From contig JAZRXL010000021.1 in NCBI GenBank assembly GCA_045600225.1, positions 1 through 64,000 on the forward strand: DNA of 64,000 bases, given 5' to 3'. The notes beneath the pieces were generated by a model. The model worked only from the letters and a program-made list of their open reading frames with translations, was not told the origin of the DNA and searched no databases. A program made the translations under genes and the position numbers. Shown one piece after another: positions 9,163-19,058 of this stretch. This DNA comes from UBA1181 sp045600225. GTDB lineage: Bacteria > Bacteroidota > Bacteroidia > Bacteroidales > Paludibacteraceae. Each line of letters begins with the position of its first letter. The stretch's first letter is position 1.

Positions 9163-11703
9163 ATGAGATATTTGAGATTTTATTTTATTTTGTGTTCAAT
9201 TTTTTCATTCTCAATCGGATTTTGTGCAGAGACTGAAATCTCTGGTGTTGTTAGAGACTCCTCTTCGAAGGATATGCTTCCGTATGTTTCAGTCTATTTT
9301 AAGAATACAACAAAGGGTACTATAACGGATATTCATGGTAAGTTTACCATCATTACAAGTGAGCCTGGTACCCTTGTTTTTTCTATGATGGGGTATAAGG
9401 ATTATAAGTACAATGTAAAGGCTGATGGTGTTAAAAGGAATATTAAAGTAAACTTATCTCCTGAAACATATTCTTTGGATGAAGTGGTTGTAAACCCTAA
9501 AAGATTAAAATATAAGAATAAGAATAATCCTGCTGTGGATCTTGTTAAAGAGATGATAGATCGTAAGAATTTAGATAATCCTCGAAATCATGATTTCTGT
9601 TCGTACGATCATTATCAGAAAATCTCTTATGCGTGGAATGAATTTGAAGAACGAAAACATCCATTATTGTCAAGTAAGTTTGGTTTCTTGTACGACCATA
9701 CTGATACGTCTCACTATGGGAAGAGCATCTTGCCTGTTGGATTAAGGGAATGTATGTCTACTCATCTTTATCAAAAGAATCCAGAAAAAGAAAGAACTAT
9801 AATTCGAGCACAAAGAAATGTTGGTATTGATGATATATTTCCTCAAGATGGGGTAAAGAAGACCATCGATGAGATGTTTCAAGAAGTGAATATCTTTTCA
9901 AATGATGTTGAGTTATTGTCTAATCATTTTGTTAGTCCTTTGGCTAATATTGCACCTTCATTTTACAAATATTATATATTAGACACTTTGATGGTAAATG
10001 GAGATTCCTGTGTGAATCTTGCTTTTGTTCCAAGAACTGCAGAAGCATATGGCTTTAGTGGTAGTTTATATGTCACCTTGGATTCTACAAGATTCATACA
10101 TCATGCTCGACTTAATATTCCCAAAGATATTAATATGAACTTTGTGGAAAATATGTACATAGAACAGGACTTTACTCGTACCGATGATGGGACAAGGTTG
10201 ACGACGAAAGATTATATGTGTGTAGAGTTTTTCGTTCCTTCTTTACCTCGTGTTTATGGTGAAAGAATAAACATATATCAGGATTATAATTTTGATGTGC
10301 CAAGAGATTCTGCTCTGTTTCAACAGAGTGCTTTGGTCGTAGAGAATAAAAATGCGTCTACCCAAACGGCAACTGCTTGGGATACAATACGATCCATTCC
10401 GTTAATGTCTGAGGAACAGCGAATGGATTCTTTGATGTCCAAATTAAATGAGGTTCGCGTGTTTCGTGCCCTTCATTCTATATTAGATGTTTGTGTGAAT
10501 AATTATATTCCAACCAAGAAAGAAGGAAGTCAATTTGATTACGGTCCTTTTTTCTCTACGATATCCACCAACCGCTTAGAGGGATTTAGATTGCGAGTAG
10601 GTGGAGAAACAACCACTTTCTTTGATAAACATTTTTTCTTAAATACCTATCTTGCCTATGGATTTAAGGATAAACGTCCTAAAGGTATGGGATTGTTGGA
10701 GTATTCCTTCAAAGAGAAGAAGCAATATCGCTTAGAGTTTCCTGTTCATTCCATTCAATTCTATGGACAATATGATGTAGGAAAAGTGGGAGAGAGTTTT
10801 GTTGGTTATGACAATATTTTAGCGTCTTTGTTTAGCAGAACGGATGATCGAAATGCAATTTATAGAACAGAGGCTGGAGTGTCGTATAGAAATGAGTTTT
10901 ATTCTGGATTCTCGTATAATATCGATTTCCTATATAAGAAGTCGTACGCTACATGGTTGACAGAATTTAACCGCTATAATGCTGATGGCTCGATCTCTTC
11001 TATAGATGCGTTTTCTATGTCTACTTTAAACGTCTCTTTGCGATATGCGCCTCATGAGAAGTTTTATCAGTCAAGGAGATTCCGTTATTCTTTGAATAAA
11101 GAGACTCCGGTTTTCTTGCTTTCTCATGCAATAGGTTTGAAGGGAGTCGCTGGTTCTGATTATACATATAATCGCACGGAAGCAAGTTTTGAGAAGAGAT
11201 GTTGGCTCTCTTATTTCGGTTATGTTGATTTGTTCTTTAAAGCAACTAAGGTATGGAATAATGTTCCGTATGCATTATTGGATGTCCCTGATGCCAGTTG
11301 TTCATATACATTAAAGGAGAAGGCGTTCTCTTTGATGGATCCTGTAGAATTTGTATGTAATCAATCTTTAACATGGGATATTGATTATAACATGAATGGG
11401 TTGATATTCAATAGAATACCGGTGATAAGAAAATTGCAGTTAAGAGAGTTCTTTACATTTAAGGGAGTATGGGGGAAACTGAATAATAAATCGAATCCTA
11501 TGGTTGCGGATAATAAAGAGGGCTTGTTCGTACTTCCCTCTACTTCTTATGCTTTTGAAAAGATTCCTTATATGGAAATTGGTGCGGGACTTGATAATAT
11601 ACTAAAATTATTCAAATTAGAATATATTTGGAGATTGACCTATCGTGATCATGCAGATGTTCCTCGTCATGGATTACGATTCGCGTTGCATCTAAACTTC
11701 TAA
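9163..11703 (+). CDS. DUF5686 outer-membrane protein with N-terminal carboxypeptidase-like domain
   Basis: I place the start at the ATG at 9163 (MRYLRFYF) because it opens a clean signal peptide ending near FCAE; the upstream ATG at 9130 lies inside rnz. After the signal comes a carboxypeptidase D-like regulatory (CarboxypepD_reg) domain (SGVVRDSSSKDMLPYVSVYF...GTITDIHGKF), about residues 25-110. The rest matches the DUF5686 layout and ends in aromatic C-terminal strands (ALHLNF), which suggests an outer-membrane barrel. About 846 aa. Function unknown; it belongs to the TonB-receptor-like envelope families of Bacteroidetes. Confidence 0.82.
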   Translation: MRYLRFYFILCSIFSFSIGFCAETEISGVVRDSSSKDMLPYVSVYFKNTTKGTITDIHGKFTIITSEPGTLVFSMMGYKDYKYNVKADGVKRNIKVNLSPETYSLDEVVVNPKRLKYKNKNNPAVDLVKEMIDRKNLDNPRNHDFCSYDHYQKISYAWNEFEERKHPLLSSKFGFLYDHTDTSHYGKSILPVGLRECMSTHLYQKNPEKERTIIRAQRNVGIDDIFPQDGVKKTIDEMFQEVNIFSNDVELLSNHFVSPLANIAPSFYKYYILDTLMVNGDSCVNLAFVPRTAEAYGFSGSLYVTLDSTRFIHHARLNIPKDINMNFVENMYIEQDFTRTDDGTRLTTKDYMCVEFFVPSLPRVYGERINIYQDYNFDVPRDSALFQQSALVVENKNASTQTATAWDTIRSIPLMSEEQRMDSLMSKLNEVRVFRALHSILDVCVNNYIPTKKEGSQFDYGPFFSTISTNRLEGFRLRVGGETTTFFDKHFFLNTYLAYGFKDKRPKGMGLLEYSFKEKKQYRLEFPVHSIQFYGQYDVGKVGESFVGYDNILASLFSRTDDRNAIYRTEAGVSYRNEFYSGFSYNIDFLYKKSYATWLTEFNRYNADGSISSIDAFSMSTLNVSLRYAPHEKFYQSRRFRYSLNKETPVFLLSHAIGLKGVAGSDYTYNRTEASFEKRCWLSYFGYVDLFFKATKVWNNVPYALLDVPDASCSYTLKEKAFSLMDPVEFVCNQSLTWDIDYNMNGLIFNRIPVIRKLQLREFFTFKGVWGKLNNKSNPMVADNKEGLFVLPSTSYAFEKIPYMEIGAGLDNILKLFKLEYIWRLTYRDHADVPRHGLRFALHLNF

Positions 11704-11708
11704 CAATA

Positions 11709-11739
11709 TTTGAAAATCAGTTTGAAAATAGTATCTTTG
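11709..11739 (+). promoter_or_regulatory. Promoter of lipoprotein gene (TTTG-19-TATCTTTG)
   Basis: TTTG at 11709-11712 and TATCTTTG at 11732-11739, an excellent match to the Bacteroidetes consensus, 28 bp before the next ATG. Confidence 0.75.
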
Positions 11740-11767
11740 TATACCACTATATGAAAGTAAATTTGAT

Positions 11768-12835
11768 ATGAAGAATTTAAACAATAGAAAGGTGAATAGA
11801 GAATCCTATTATAGATTGATAATAGGTGCAATTTGGGTTGTTTCCTTTGGCTTTTTTTCATGTAACTCAGATACTCAAACAAAAAAAGAGAATGATGAAC
11901 CTCAGAATGTTGTTTCTATAGAAGTTGTAGATACTATTCGGGTAGAAAAGAAGGTCCAGTGTGTATATGATACTGTTTTGTACGGAAATCATTCGAAGCT
12001 TGTTGGCTTTGGAAGAAAGGAAAGTGCGGATTCTCTCTCTATGGTAGATACTTTAGTATATCGTCCTCGAAAAAGAGAAGAGAAGTTATCTTATTGTTCT
12101 CGTGATCTTCAGATGAATCTATTGTGTGGACCTGTTAAGTCTGTTTCTTTGAATTCAAGACCATACATTTCGAACGGAATACAACCAGATAGTACTTGGA
12201 TGTTGATATATGAGCCATTTAACAATCGGAACCATAAGTATGTTGATTATACGGAATTTGATACTTGTGGAAAATTCTCAAAAGGGTCTGTTATATATAA
12301 TAATTGGAATATAATACCTGATAAGGACCATAAGGTAAAAAGAGACGTTAATGGTACAATAAAAGATGTAGTGATAGATGCGAAAGAATATGGAATTCTT
12401 GGTGCTCGTTATTTCTATGACTCGGAAGGTTTCCTTAAACGCTATAACGTATGTGGTTATGAGAATGGTTACAAGGTTTTCTGTCGAACAGTAGATGGAT
12501 GCTTGAAATATTTTGATATGGAAGGTTTTGGAGATGGTGAACCGTATCGTTATGTGCGTTCGTTTACGATCATAGATAGTGATGAGTACGGAAATTGGAC
12601 CGTTCGTTTATGCAAGGAACAATATTATCCTGGTCGATTGTATTTGCACGAAGGTCAAGAGAATGAAGCTAATGGTGGAATTATCTCAAATGAGGATATT
12701 GAGTCTTGGGATATGGTGATAGATTGGCAAAATAGTTGGGATAAGAAAGAAACTGTAAGTCAATTTGCTGTTTTTGATGAACGACCTGCCAAGACAAGAA
12801 GATGGGTGGAAGTAAGGAAGATAGTTTATTATTAA
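11768..12835 (+). CDS. Hypothetical lipoprotein
   Basis: The 355-aa protein has a basic N-terminus (KNLNNRKVNR), a hydrophobic stretch and a lipobox ending in FFSC (Cys about 36), so it is predicted to be lipidated. The mature part shows no domain I recognise; it is rich in Asp, Tyr and Trp and may be a beta-rich surface or periplasmic protein. It has its own promoter and terminator. Confidence 0.75.
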   Translation: MKNLNNRKVNRESYYRLIIGAIWVVSFGFFSCNSDTQTKKENDEPQNVVSIEVVDTIRVEKKVQCVYDTVLYGNHSKLVGFGRKESADSLSMVDTLVYRPRKREEKLSYCSRDLQMNLLCGPVKSVSLNSRPYISNGIQPDSTWMLIYEPFNNRNHKYVDYTEFDTCGKFSKGSVIYNNWNIIPDKDHKVKRDVNGTIKDVVIDAKEYGILGARYFYDSEGFLKRYNVCGYENGYKVFCRTVDGCLKYFDMEGFGDGEPYRYVRSFTIIDSDEYGNWTVRLCKEQYYPGRLYLHEGQENEANGGIISNEDIESWDMVIDWQNSWDKKETVSQFAVFDERPAKTRRWVEVRKIVYY

Positions 12836-12845
12836 TCATAAAATG

Positions 12846-12876
12846 CCCGAATGTTTTTAAACGTTCGGGTTTGTTT
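12846..12876 (+). terminator. Terminator after the lipoprotein gene
   Basis: CCCGAATGT (12846-12854) pairs with ACGTTCGGG (12861-12869) with one wobble, followed by a T-rich run. Confidence 0.85.
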
Positions 12877-12899
12877 TTAAGTGTTAAATTGATTAAGAT

Positions 12900-13862
12900 A
12901 TGAAGAAGTATTTGTTGTTATTCCTATTGATGATCTTAATGACTGAAATCAATGCCCAATTTTATGTATGGAAAGACGGACAAGTGATTCTCTCATTGAA
13001 AGATTCTTATGCAGACAGTGTTACTTTTGTCGATCCTTTGCTTAAATATAAGTTTAGTGTTAATGATACGCTTCAGGTTCGTTTTTCTCCTGGCAATCTG
13101 CAATGCAATGACTATTATTTCGAATGGAGATTTGCGGAAAATCAGTATGATATAATTGGTTTAAAGAATACTTACATCTCTGTTGAATATGATGGATGGA
13201 TTGATCTCTTTGGTTGGGCAACTTGTGGATGGGATTCTGGATTTGAAGTTTCTTCTACAAGTACGGATTACAGAGATTATTTAGTTGGTGGAGAATGGAA
13301 CAATAGTTTTGTAGGTCAATATTCTATGGCCGATTGGGGCGTGAATAAGATAGGCTCAGAGGAACCGTGTGTTTGGAGGACTCCAACAAGTGAGGAGTGG
13401 AACTACTTATTCACAAAACGGGAAAATGCGGGAAATCTATTTGCATTAGCAACTGTAGTTGGACAAAAAGGTTTGATTATTTTGCCTGATAGTTGGGTTT
13501 TGCCATCAGGGCAGACTTTTACTCCATCTACTCAAAACAGATTGGTGTTTCAATCTGGATTATATGAAGACTCTGATTTTATAGAGGATAATTATAGCGA
13601 TAATGTATACACCAAGTCTGATTGGTCTATAATGGAGCAGGCTGGGGCTGTATTCCTTCCTGCTGCAGGTCGACGATGGGGTACAAATATAAAAAACTAT
13701 CCTGCAAATCCATGGGGAGTTTATTGGTCGTCAACAGCAGGAAATTATGAAAGAGAAGGTAATGTGAGAGCCTTATCTTTCTATATGAGTGGCGTTACTC
13801 CATTGGCGGAAACTAGTCGAGTATGGGGTTGTTCCGTCCGTCTTATCCAGGAGATTAAATGA
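12900..13862 (+). CDS. Secreted FISUMP-like protein
   Basis: The 320-aa protein has a signal peptide (MKKYLLLFLLMILMTEINAQ). The body carries landmarks of the Fibrobacter succinogenes major paralogous (FISUMP) / formylglycine-enzyme-like fold: WRTPTSEEW about residue 160, AAGRR about 258, YWSST about 275 and a final VRLI. These domains are common in secreted proteins of Bacteroidetes, and their function is mostly unknown. A short Ser/Asp segment precedes the domain. No clear promoter is seen between this gene and the terminator upstream. Confidence 0.75.
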   Translation: MKKYLLLFLLMILMTEINAQFYVWKDGQVILSLKDSYADSVTFVDPLLKYKFSVNDTLQVRFSPGNLQCNDYYFEWRFAENQYDIIGLKNTYISVEYDGWIDLFGWATCGWDSGFEVSSTSTDYRDYLVGGEWNNSFVGQYSMADWGVNKIGSEEPCVWRTPTSEEWNYLFTKRENAGNLFALATVVGQKGLIILPDSWVLPSGQTFTPSTQNRLVFQSGLYEDSDFIEDNYSDNVYTKSDWSIMEQAGAVFLPAAGRRWGTNIKNYPANPWGVYWSSTAGNYEREGNVRALSFYMSGVTPLAETSRVWGCSVRLIQEIK

Positions 13863-13876
13863 GAATGTATGTGAAG

Positions 13877-13907
13877 TTTGTTATGTGATATTTTTTCCGT
13901 AATTTTG
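13877..13907 (+). promoter_or_regulatory. SDR promoter (TTTG-19-TAATTTTG)
   Basis: TTTG at 13877-13880 and TAATTTTG at 13900-13907, spaced 19 bp. It decides the start of the SDR gene: an ATG at 13878 lies upstream of the -7 element, so translation must begin at 13935. Confidence 0.8.
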
Positions 13908-13934
13908 CACAAAAATATTAAGTGTAAATGTCAT

Positions 13935-14666
13935 ATGAGAAATTTAAAAGGTAAGTGGGCACTAATCACAGGTGCTAATAGAGGTTTGGGTTACAGAATC
14001 ACTAAGTTTATGGCTTCTCAAGGTTGTAACCTAATTCTTCATAGTAGAGATTTGAAGCATACAGAGTCGGTTTGGAAAGAGGTGACATCTATGGGTGTAG
14101 AGGCTTATTGTGTAGCTGCAGAATTGTCTAAGCCAGATCAAGTTCAGGCGATGATTGATGCTATTAACAAGAAAGGTACGCAGGTTGATATTCTTTTCAA
14201 TGATGCGGCAGTTCAAATCGCATATCGTACGGAATATTTTAGCACACCAGTTTCTGATTATACAGAGAGCTTTATGATAAACACAATTGCTCCAATGATG
14301 TTGTGTTATGCATTTGTTCCTCCTATGATTGAGAGAGGATTTGGTCGCGTGATTAATACAACAAGTGGAATCCGCAATGAACCTCAGCAAGCAGGATATT
14401 CTGCAAGTAAGGCAGCATTAGATAAGGTAACAACAGACCTTGCTGGTACAGTAGATGGAACAGATGTGATGATAAACTTGGTTGATCCAGGATGGTGTCG
14501 TACAGATTTGGGCGGACCAAATGCTCCGAACGATCCAGATTCAGTTATCCCTGGCATGGTTTTGGCAGCTTTCGCTGATGATAAGAAGAGTGGTCGTTGG
14601 ATTTGTGCACAGGATTTTGCAGGATTGTCTTTGGAAGATGCTTTGAAGAAATTTGAAGTTAAATAA
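13935..14666 (+). CDS. Short-chain dehydrogenase/reductase
   Basis: The 243-aa protein (start set by the promoter) has the classical SDR layout: NAD(P)-binding TGANRGLG near the N-terminus, NDAA in place of NNAG, the catalytic Ser in NTTSG, and YSASK (Tyr-x3-Lys). Arg and Ser after the first strand (LHSRD) favour NADP(H). The substrate cannot be inferred. It is a single gene, separated from the convergent PAP2 gene by a shared terminator. Confidence 0.88.
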   Translation: MRNLKGKWALITGANRGLGYRITKFMASQGCNLILHSRDLKHTESVWKEVTSMGVEAYCVAAELSKPDQVQAMIDAINKKGTQVDILFNDAAVQIAYRTEYFSTPVSDYTESFMINTIAPMMLCYAFVPPMIERGFGRVINTTSGIRNEPQQAGYSASKAALDKVTTDLAGTVDGTDVMINLVDPGWCRTDLGGPNAPNDPDSVIPGMVLAAFADDKKSGRWICAQDFAGLSLEDALKKFEVK

Positions 14667-14688
14667 ATACCTTTGATATCTAAAATAG

Positions 14689-14722
14689 AAGTGACATCCA
14701 TTAAGAAGGGTGTCACTTTTTT
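14689..14722. terminator. Bidirectional terminator between SDR and PAP2 genes
   Basis: AAGTGACATCC (14689-14699) pairs with GGGTGTCACTT (14708-14718) with one wobble. It has T-runs on the plus side and A-rich sequence on the other, as fits convergent genes. Confidence 0.75.
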
Positions 14723-15423
14723 TATCTTGTCTGTAAACTACAGCAGATAATGGCAAAAAGAAGAATGATAAGAGTGTAAAGAATCAAGTATATGTCTTGT
14801 TTCTTGTATCCAGTTGCAGTGACTCTATCTTCTGTCTCGTAATGTGATGTATTATTGAGTGCAAACCTGCCCCTGCTTTTATAATATAGCCAATGGCAAA
14901 GGAATCCTATTGCTATGCCTAATATTATGCCAACAATAATGTCACCAGGGAAGTGAACTCCAAGATAAATTCGAGAGTAGGAGCACATACAAGCCCAAGA
15001 AATGGCACCTATCGTATAGTATTTTTCTCTAAACAATAGGGAACTAAAGATGGCAAAACCAAATGAGTTGGCTGCGTGTGAGGATGGGAATCCATAAGCT
15101 CCTCCTCGATAATTGTTCACATAGTTTAAAAGGGTCTCTATGATTGGGTCGTGACTTGGTCTTGGTCGCGCAATGAGAGGTTTCAGTATGGAGGAAGATA
15201 CTTGATCGCACAGTGCGAATAGAAGGATTGTAAAACCTGCAATCAAAAGAGTCTCTTTGCCTTTACTGTGCGCTATTGTATAAAAAAACATAACCAATAC
15301 GGGAGACCAGATGAGAATCTGGGATATCATCCAAAAGAAAAAATTGGTACTTGGATTGTGAAGGTCTCCTGCATTTAACACAACCATTGCATTTCTATCG
15401 TAGTCTTGTAATAGTTCGAACAT
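14722..15423 (-). CDS. PAP2-family membrane phosphatase
   Basis: The 233-aa integral membrane protein carries the three PAP2 signature parts: KPLIARPRP, the PSSHAAN motif, and SRIYLGVHFPGD with the catalytic His. Likely substrates are undecaprenyl pyrophosphate or phosphatidic acid; sequence cannot choose. About five to six membrane helices are visible. The C-terminal end is close to the shared terminator. Confidence 0.88.
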   Translation of the reverse strand: MFELLQDYDRNAMVVLNAGDLHNPSTNFFFWMISQILIWSPVLVMFFYTIAHSKGKETLLIAGFTILLFALCDQVSSSILKPLIARPRPSHDPIIETLLNYVNNYRGGAYGFPSSHAANSFGFAIFSSLLFREKYYTIGAISWACMCSYSRIYLGVHFPGDIIVGIILGIAIGFLCHWLYYKSRGRFALNNTSHYETEDRVTATGYKKQDIYLILYTLIILLFAIICCSLQTR

Positions 15424-15475
15424 AATTTGTTTTATTTATTTGTCAACAAAGGTATGTAAAAAACAAAAGTTACAT

Positions 15476-15483
15476 TATTTTTG
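15476..15483 (+). promoter_or_regulatory. trkA -7 element
   Basis: TATTTTTG 24 bp before the trkA ATG; no -33 element at good spacing. Confidence 0.45.
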
Positions 15484-15506
15484 TACACGAATAATTGGTT
15501 TAAGAT

Positions 15507-16838
15507 ATGAAGATTGTTATTGCTGGAGCCGGAGAGGTAGGAACTCACTTGGCAAAGATGCTTTCTCGAGAAAATCACGAAATCGTCGTGATAGAAGAGG
15601 ACAGAGAGAAAGTTCAGAATATAGAGAAGCTGTATGATTTGATAGCAGTTCAGGGAATACCTACAGCTCTTCAAGATTTAAAAGAGGCTGGAGTAAAAGA
15701 GGCAGATCTATTTATTGGGGTAACTCCGATAGAGAGTAGAAATATTACATCGTGCATCTTGGCTCATAAATTGGGAGCAAAAAAGACTGTCGCACGTATT
15801 AACAATTATGAATATCTACTTGAAGAGAATAAGAAATTCTTTAATGATCTGGGAATAGATGTTATGATCTACCCGGAACTTTTGGCGGCAAAAGAGATTA
15901 CTTCTTCAATAAAGATGAATTGGGTGAGACAATGGATGGAGTTCTCTAATGGTGCTTTGACACTGATTGGTATGAAGATTAGGGCAAATGCCCCGATTAT
16001 TAATCAAAAACTGATGGATTTGCAGAATAGTGAATTTTATCGTGTCGTTGCTATTCGAAGAAATACAGAAACAATTATCCCAAAAGGATATGATGAGATT
16101 TATGCCAATGATATAGTCTATTTTATCACAACCAAAGATTATATTCCGGATGTTCGTGATCAAGCAGGAAAAGAGGTGATTGATGTAAATGAGATGATGA
16201 TCGTTGGAGGAGGAAACATTACTCTAAAAACGATTCAGAGTTTACCTAAGAACATTGGCGTGAAAGTTTTGGAACGCGAAAAACAGAAAGTAAACCTGTT
16301 GTTAGAGAAAACAGATAATGCAATGATTCTTAATGTTGATGCGAGTGATCTGGATGTCTTGAAGGATGAAAACATTGAAGAGATGGATGCATTTGTGGCA
16401 TTGTCTGAGAATTCTGAGGCTAACATATTGGCGTGTATTGCAGCAAAAAGATTTGGCTTGCAGAAGACCATTGCTGAGATAGAGAATGTGGACTATATCC
16501 AATTGGCTGAAAGCTTGGATATTGGTACTGTTATTAATAAGAAACTATTGGCAGCAAGTTATATATACCAATATACATTGGATGCTGATGTTCATAATGT
16601 GAAATGTTTGACTCATGTGGATGCTGAGGTTGTGGAGTTGACACCGAAAGAAGGATCTGCAATTACAAGGGGTAGAGTTATGGATGTGAAGTTGCCAAAG
16701 GATTTGTTTATAGGAGGTTACATTCGTAATGGAGTGGGGTATATTGCCAACGGACAGTCTCAGATCCTACCGGGTGATGATGTGATTGTATTCTGTCTGT
16801 CATCCTGTTTCCACAAATTGGACGGCTTGTTTAATTAA
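15507..16838 (+). CDS. trkA: Trk potassium uptake regulatory subunit TrkA
   Basis: The 443-aa protein has two RCK units in tandem. Each has a Rossmann NAD(H)-binding fold (VIAGAGEVGTHLA at residues 4-16, and MIVGGGNITLKTI about 232) followed by a TrkA-C domain. It gates the TrkH/TrkG potassium channel from the cytoplasmic side. No trkH lies beside it here, so the membrane subunit must be encoded elsewhere. It is a single gene with a strong terminator. Confidence 0.93.
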   Translation: MKIVIAGAGEVGTHLAKMLSRENHEIVVIEEDREKVQNIEKLYDLIAVQGIPTALQDLKEAGVKEADLFIGVTPIESRNITSCILAHKLGAKKTVARINNYEYLLEENKKFFNDLGIDVMIYPELLAAKEITSSIKMNWVRQWMEFSNGALTLIGMKIRANAPIINQKLMDLQNSEFYRVVAIRRNTETIIPKGYDEIYANDIVYFITTKDYIPDVRDQAGKEVIDVNEMMIVGGGNITLKTIQSLPKNIGVKVLEREKQKVNLLLEKTDNAMILNVDASDLDVLKDENIEEMDAFVALSENSEANILACIAAKRFGLQKTIAEIENVDYIQLAESLDIGTVINKKLLAASYIYQYTLDADVHNVKCLTHVDAEVVELTPKEGSAITRGRVMDVKLPKDLFIGGYIRNGVGYIANGQSQILPGDDVIVFCLSSCFHKLDGLFN

Positions 16839-16854
16839 TTTCAAACGCATATAA

Positions 16855-16897
16855 AGAAAGGACCACTCAAATCAAACGAGTGGTCCTTTCTTTTTTT
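16855..16897 (+). terminator. trkA terminator
   Basis: AGAAAGGACCACTC (16855-16868) and GAGTGGTCCTTTCT (16878-16891) form a perfect 14-bp stem followed by a T-run. Confidence 0.92.
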
Positions 16898-16906
16898 ATG
16901 CTTCGA

Positions 16907-17722
16907 TTAATCCTCCCAAAATAAGACTGCACCTATGCTATTAGGAATCTCACTGTTCTGATGTGTGGAATTTATCGTCATGCTCTCCTTGTTCAAATAT
17001 AGAATAGCTTGGTCTCCCTCCTTTATTTGTGAAGGATTCTTTGCAAAGTATCCCTTCTCGTTGATTACTAACACATAATCATCATTTGTAAGGGTTATGT
17101 TTTCTTTGTCATCAATTACTAACAACACATTTGTCGCGACACTTTCGACTTTGAATGTTCCTGCATATTTCTGATTAACCTCGGAACAGGTGTATTTAGT
17201 TGATTGTTGTACTTTTATGCTATTGAATGCTTTAGTTTCGCGAATGGCGGATTCTTTTGAGAAATGGAACTCTGTTTTGTTCTTTACTCCTTTGTCACTT
17301 ACACCATCAAGAGTGAATACCATTCTTGACTTACTATTGAATGTAATACCTGCTTTGTGACATGGGAAATTGTCTATATTTTCCATATAGATAGTGTCTT
17401 CTGATAGAGTATAGTTCCCTTCGTACTTGTATATGTGACCATCTTTGCTTTTGAATTCGATAAGGTAGGAATCATCACCAATGAATGAGAATGGGACATT
17501 AATCCATTCACCTACTAAATCAGAACTAACTTCTATGTAACGCCAAGTGGATCCTTCTTCCAATTCTAGGTAGACCTTCTTTTCTGCAATCCAGGTTCCT
17601 GGAAGATTCTCTTTTATGCTAATTTCTTCCTCAACTTCTTTTGTACACGATGAGGATAATACAGCTAACGCGGTTATAAGGATATAACTGATTTTTGTGA
17701 GATTCTTTACTATCTTTTTCAT
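16907..17722 (-). CDS. Hypothetical lipoprotein, possibly lipocalin-like
   Basis: The 271-aa protein has a type II signal (AVLSSSC, Cys about 26) followed by an acidic stretch (TKEVEEEISIKE). The motif LPGTWIAEK opening a series of beta strands resembles lipocalin-like lipoproteins of Bacteroidetes, but the match is weak. The second half (from about residue 165) looks like a separate small beta domain. Function unknown. Confidence 0.7.
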   Translation of the reverse strand: MKKIVKNLTKISYILITALAVLSSSCTKEVEEEISIKENLPGTWIAEKKVYLELEEGSTWRYIEVSSDLVGEWINVPFSFIGDDSYLIEFKSKDGHIYKYEGNYTLSEDTIYMENIDNFPCHKAGITFNSKSRMVFTLDGVSDKGVKNKTEFHFSKESAIRETKAFNSIKVQQSTKYTCSEVNQKYAGTFKVESVATNVLLVIDDKENITLTNDDYVLVINEKGYFAKNPSQIKEGDQAILYLNKESMTINSTHQNSEIPNSIGAVLFWED

Positions 17723-17836
17723 AAGCCATTTCAGTTTGGTTAAACATCATATAGCGAATATACAGAATAATATTCAAATTCGATAGATGATATCATTGTT
17801 TTTTTTAACAATGATAGTTCAAAATCTCGTACTTCT

Positions 17837-18862
17837 TTACATCTCTACTCTTGAAAAAGGAGGTAGGGATATGTCGCAGAAGTTCCCTTCCAAATATTTG
17901 AAATAACCAGCAATGGCAACCATCGCTCCATTGTCTGTAGTATAAGAGAATTTAGGGATATGGATGGTCCATTTGTATCTTCTCTCATGATCTTCAAATG
18001 CAGCTCTTAATGCTGAGTTCGCAGAAACTCCACCTGCAACAGCCACTCTGTTTATCCCAAGGTCTTTGACGGCTTTCCTTAATTTTGACATCAGAATATC
18101 CACTACGGTATATTGCAAAGAGGCACAAAGATCATTTTTATTTTCCTCGATGAAATTAGGGTTCTTTTTTATCTCATCTCTCAAAAGATATAAGAAAGAG
18201 GTTTTCAGCCCACTAAAACTATAATCATAATTAGGTATTTGCGGTTTGTGGAAGGTGAATGCTTTTACATTACCTTCTTTGGCAAGTTTGTCGATAACGG
18301 GTCCTCCAGGGTAAGGCAATCCCATCACTTTAGCGCATTTGTCGAAGGCTTCTCCCGCTGCATCATCGATAGTCTGTCCGATGATTTCCATTTCGCTTGG
18401 ACTCTTAACCAATACAATTTGAGAATTTCCTCCAGAAACTAAAAGGCATAAAAATGGGAATTCAGGCAATTTCTTTTCCTCGTCTCTTGTTTGGATGAAG
18501 TGTGCAAGAATGTGAGCCTGAAGATGGTTTACCTCAATAAGCGGAATGTTTAGGGACATAGATAGACCTTTGGCAAAGGATGTTCCAACCAATAGGGATC
18601 CCATAAGTCCGGGACCACGAGTAAATGCAATGGCTGATAGTTGATCTTTTGAAATTCCAGATTGTTTTATTGCTTCGTGAACAACAGGGATGATATTCTG
18701 TTGGTGTGCGCGAGAGGCTAGTTCTGGAACAACGCCGCCATATGCCTCGTGAACCTTCTGACTTGCAATTACGTTAGATAGTAAATATCCATCACTTAGG
18801 ACTGCTGCAGATGTGTCATCGCAAGAAGATTCTATAGCCAGAATATTGATTGGATTTGCCAT
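17837..18862 (-). CDS. tsaD: tRNA N6-adenosine threonylcarbamoyltransferase TsaD
   Basis: The 341-aa protein is a member of the Kae1/TsaD family. The ASKHA-fold signs are ESSCDDTSAAV at the N-terminus, ELASRAHQQN and NHLQAH (metal-binding His pair), and VAGGVSAN near residue 265. It transfers threonylcarbamoyl to A37 of ANN-decoding tRNAs together with TsaB and TsaE, encoded elsewhere. A reverse -7 element (CAAATTTA at 18889-18896) lies just upstream. Confidence 0.95.
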   Translation of the reverse strand: MANPINILAIESSCDDTSAAVLSDGYLLSNVIASQKVHEAYGGVVPELASRAHQQNIIPVVHEAIKQSGISKDQLSAIAFTRGPGLMGSLLVGTSFAKGLSMSLNIPLIEVNHLQAHILAHFIQTRDEEKKLPEFPFLCLLVSGGNSQIVLVKSPSEMEIIGQTIDDAAGEAFDKCAKVMGLPYPGGPVIDKLAKEGNVKAFTFHKPQIPNYDYSFSGLKTSFLYLLRDEIKKNPNFIEENKNDLCASLQYTVVDILMSKLRKAVKDLGINRVAVAGGVSANSALRAAFEDHERRYKWTIHIPKFSYTTDNGAMVAIAGYFKYLEGNFCDISLPPFSRVEM

Positions 18863-18940
18863 TTCGTTAAAAATTTTTAAACAATGGCAAATTTACAAAA
18901 AACACGCGATAAAAGTACTTATTCGGTGAAAACTATTTGT

Positions 18941-18948
18941 TAAATTTG
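18941..18948 (+). promoter_or_regulatory. Candidate -7 element for the TamB-like gene
   Basis: TAAATTTG about 110 bp before the inferred start of the TamB-like gene; no convincing -33 element. Confidence 0.4.
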
Positions 18949-19058
18949 CGAAGAATAGGGGTGTTTGCTGATTCTTATGCTTGATTCGATTAGCATTCCC
19001 GGTAGATGAGAGATTTATAAATTAGGGATTTGTTAGAGGTCCTTTTTAAGTATTTGAT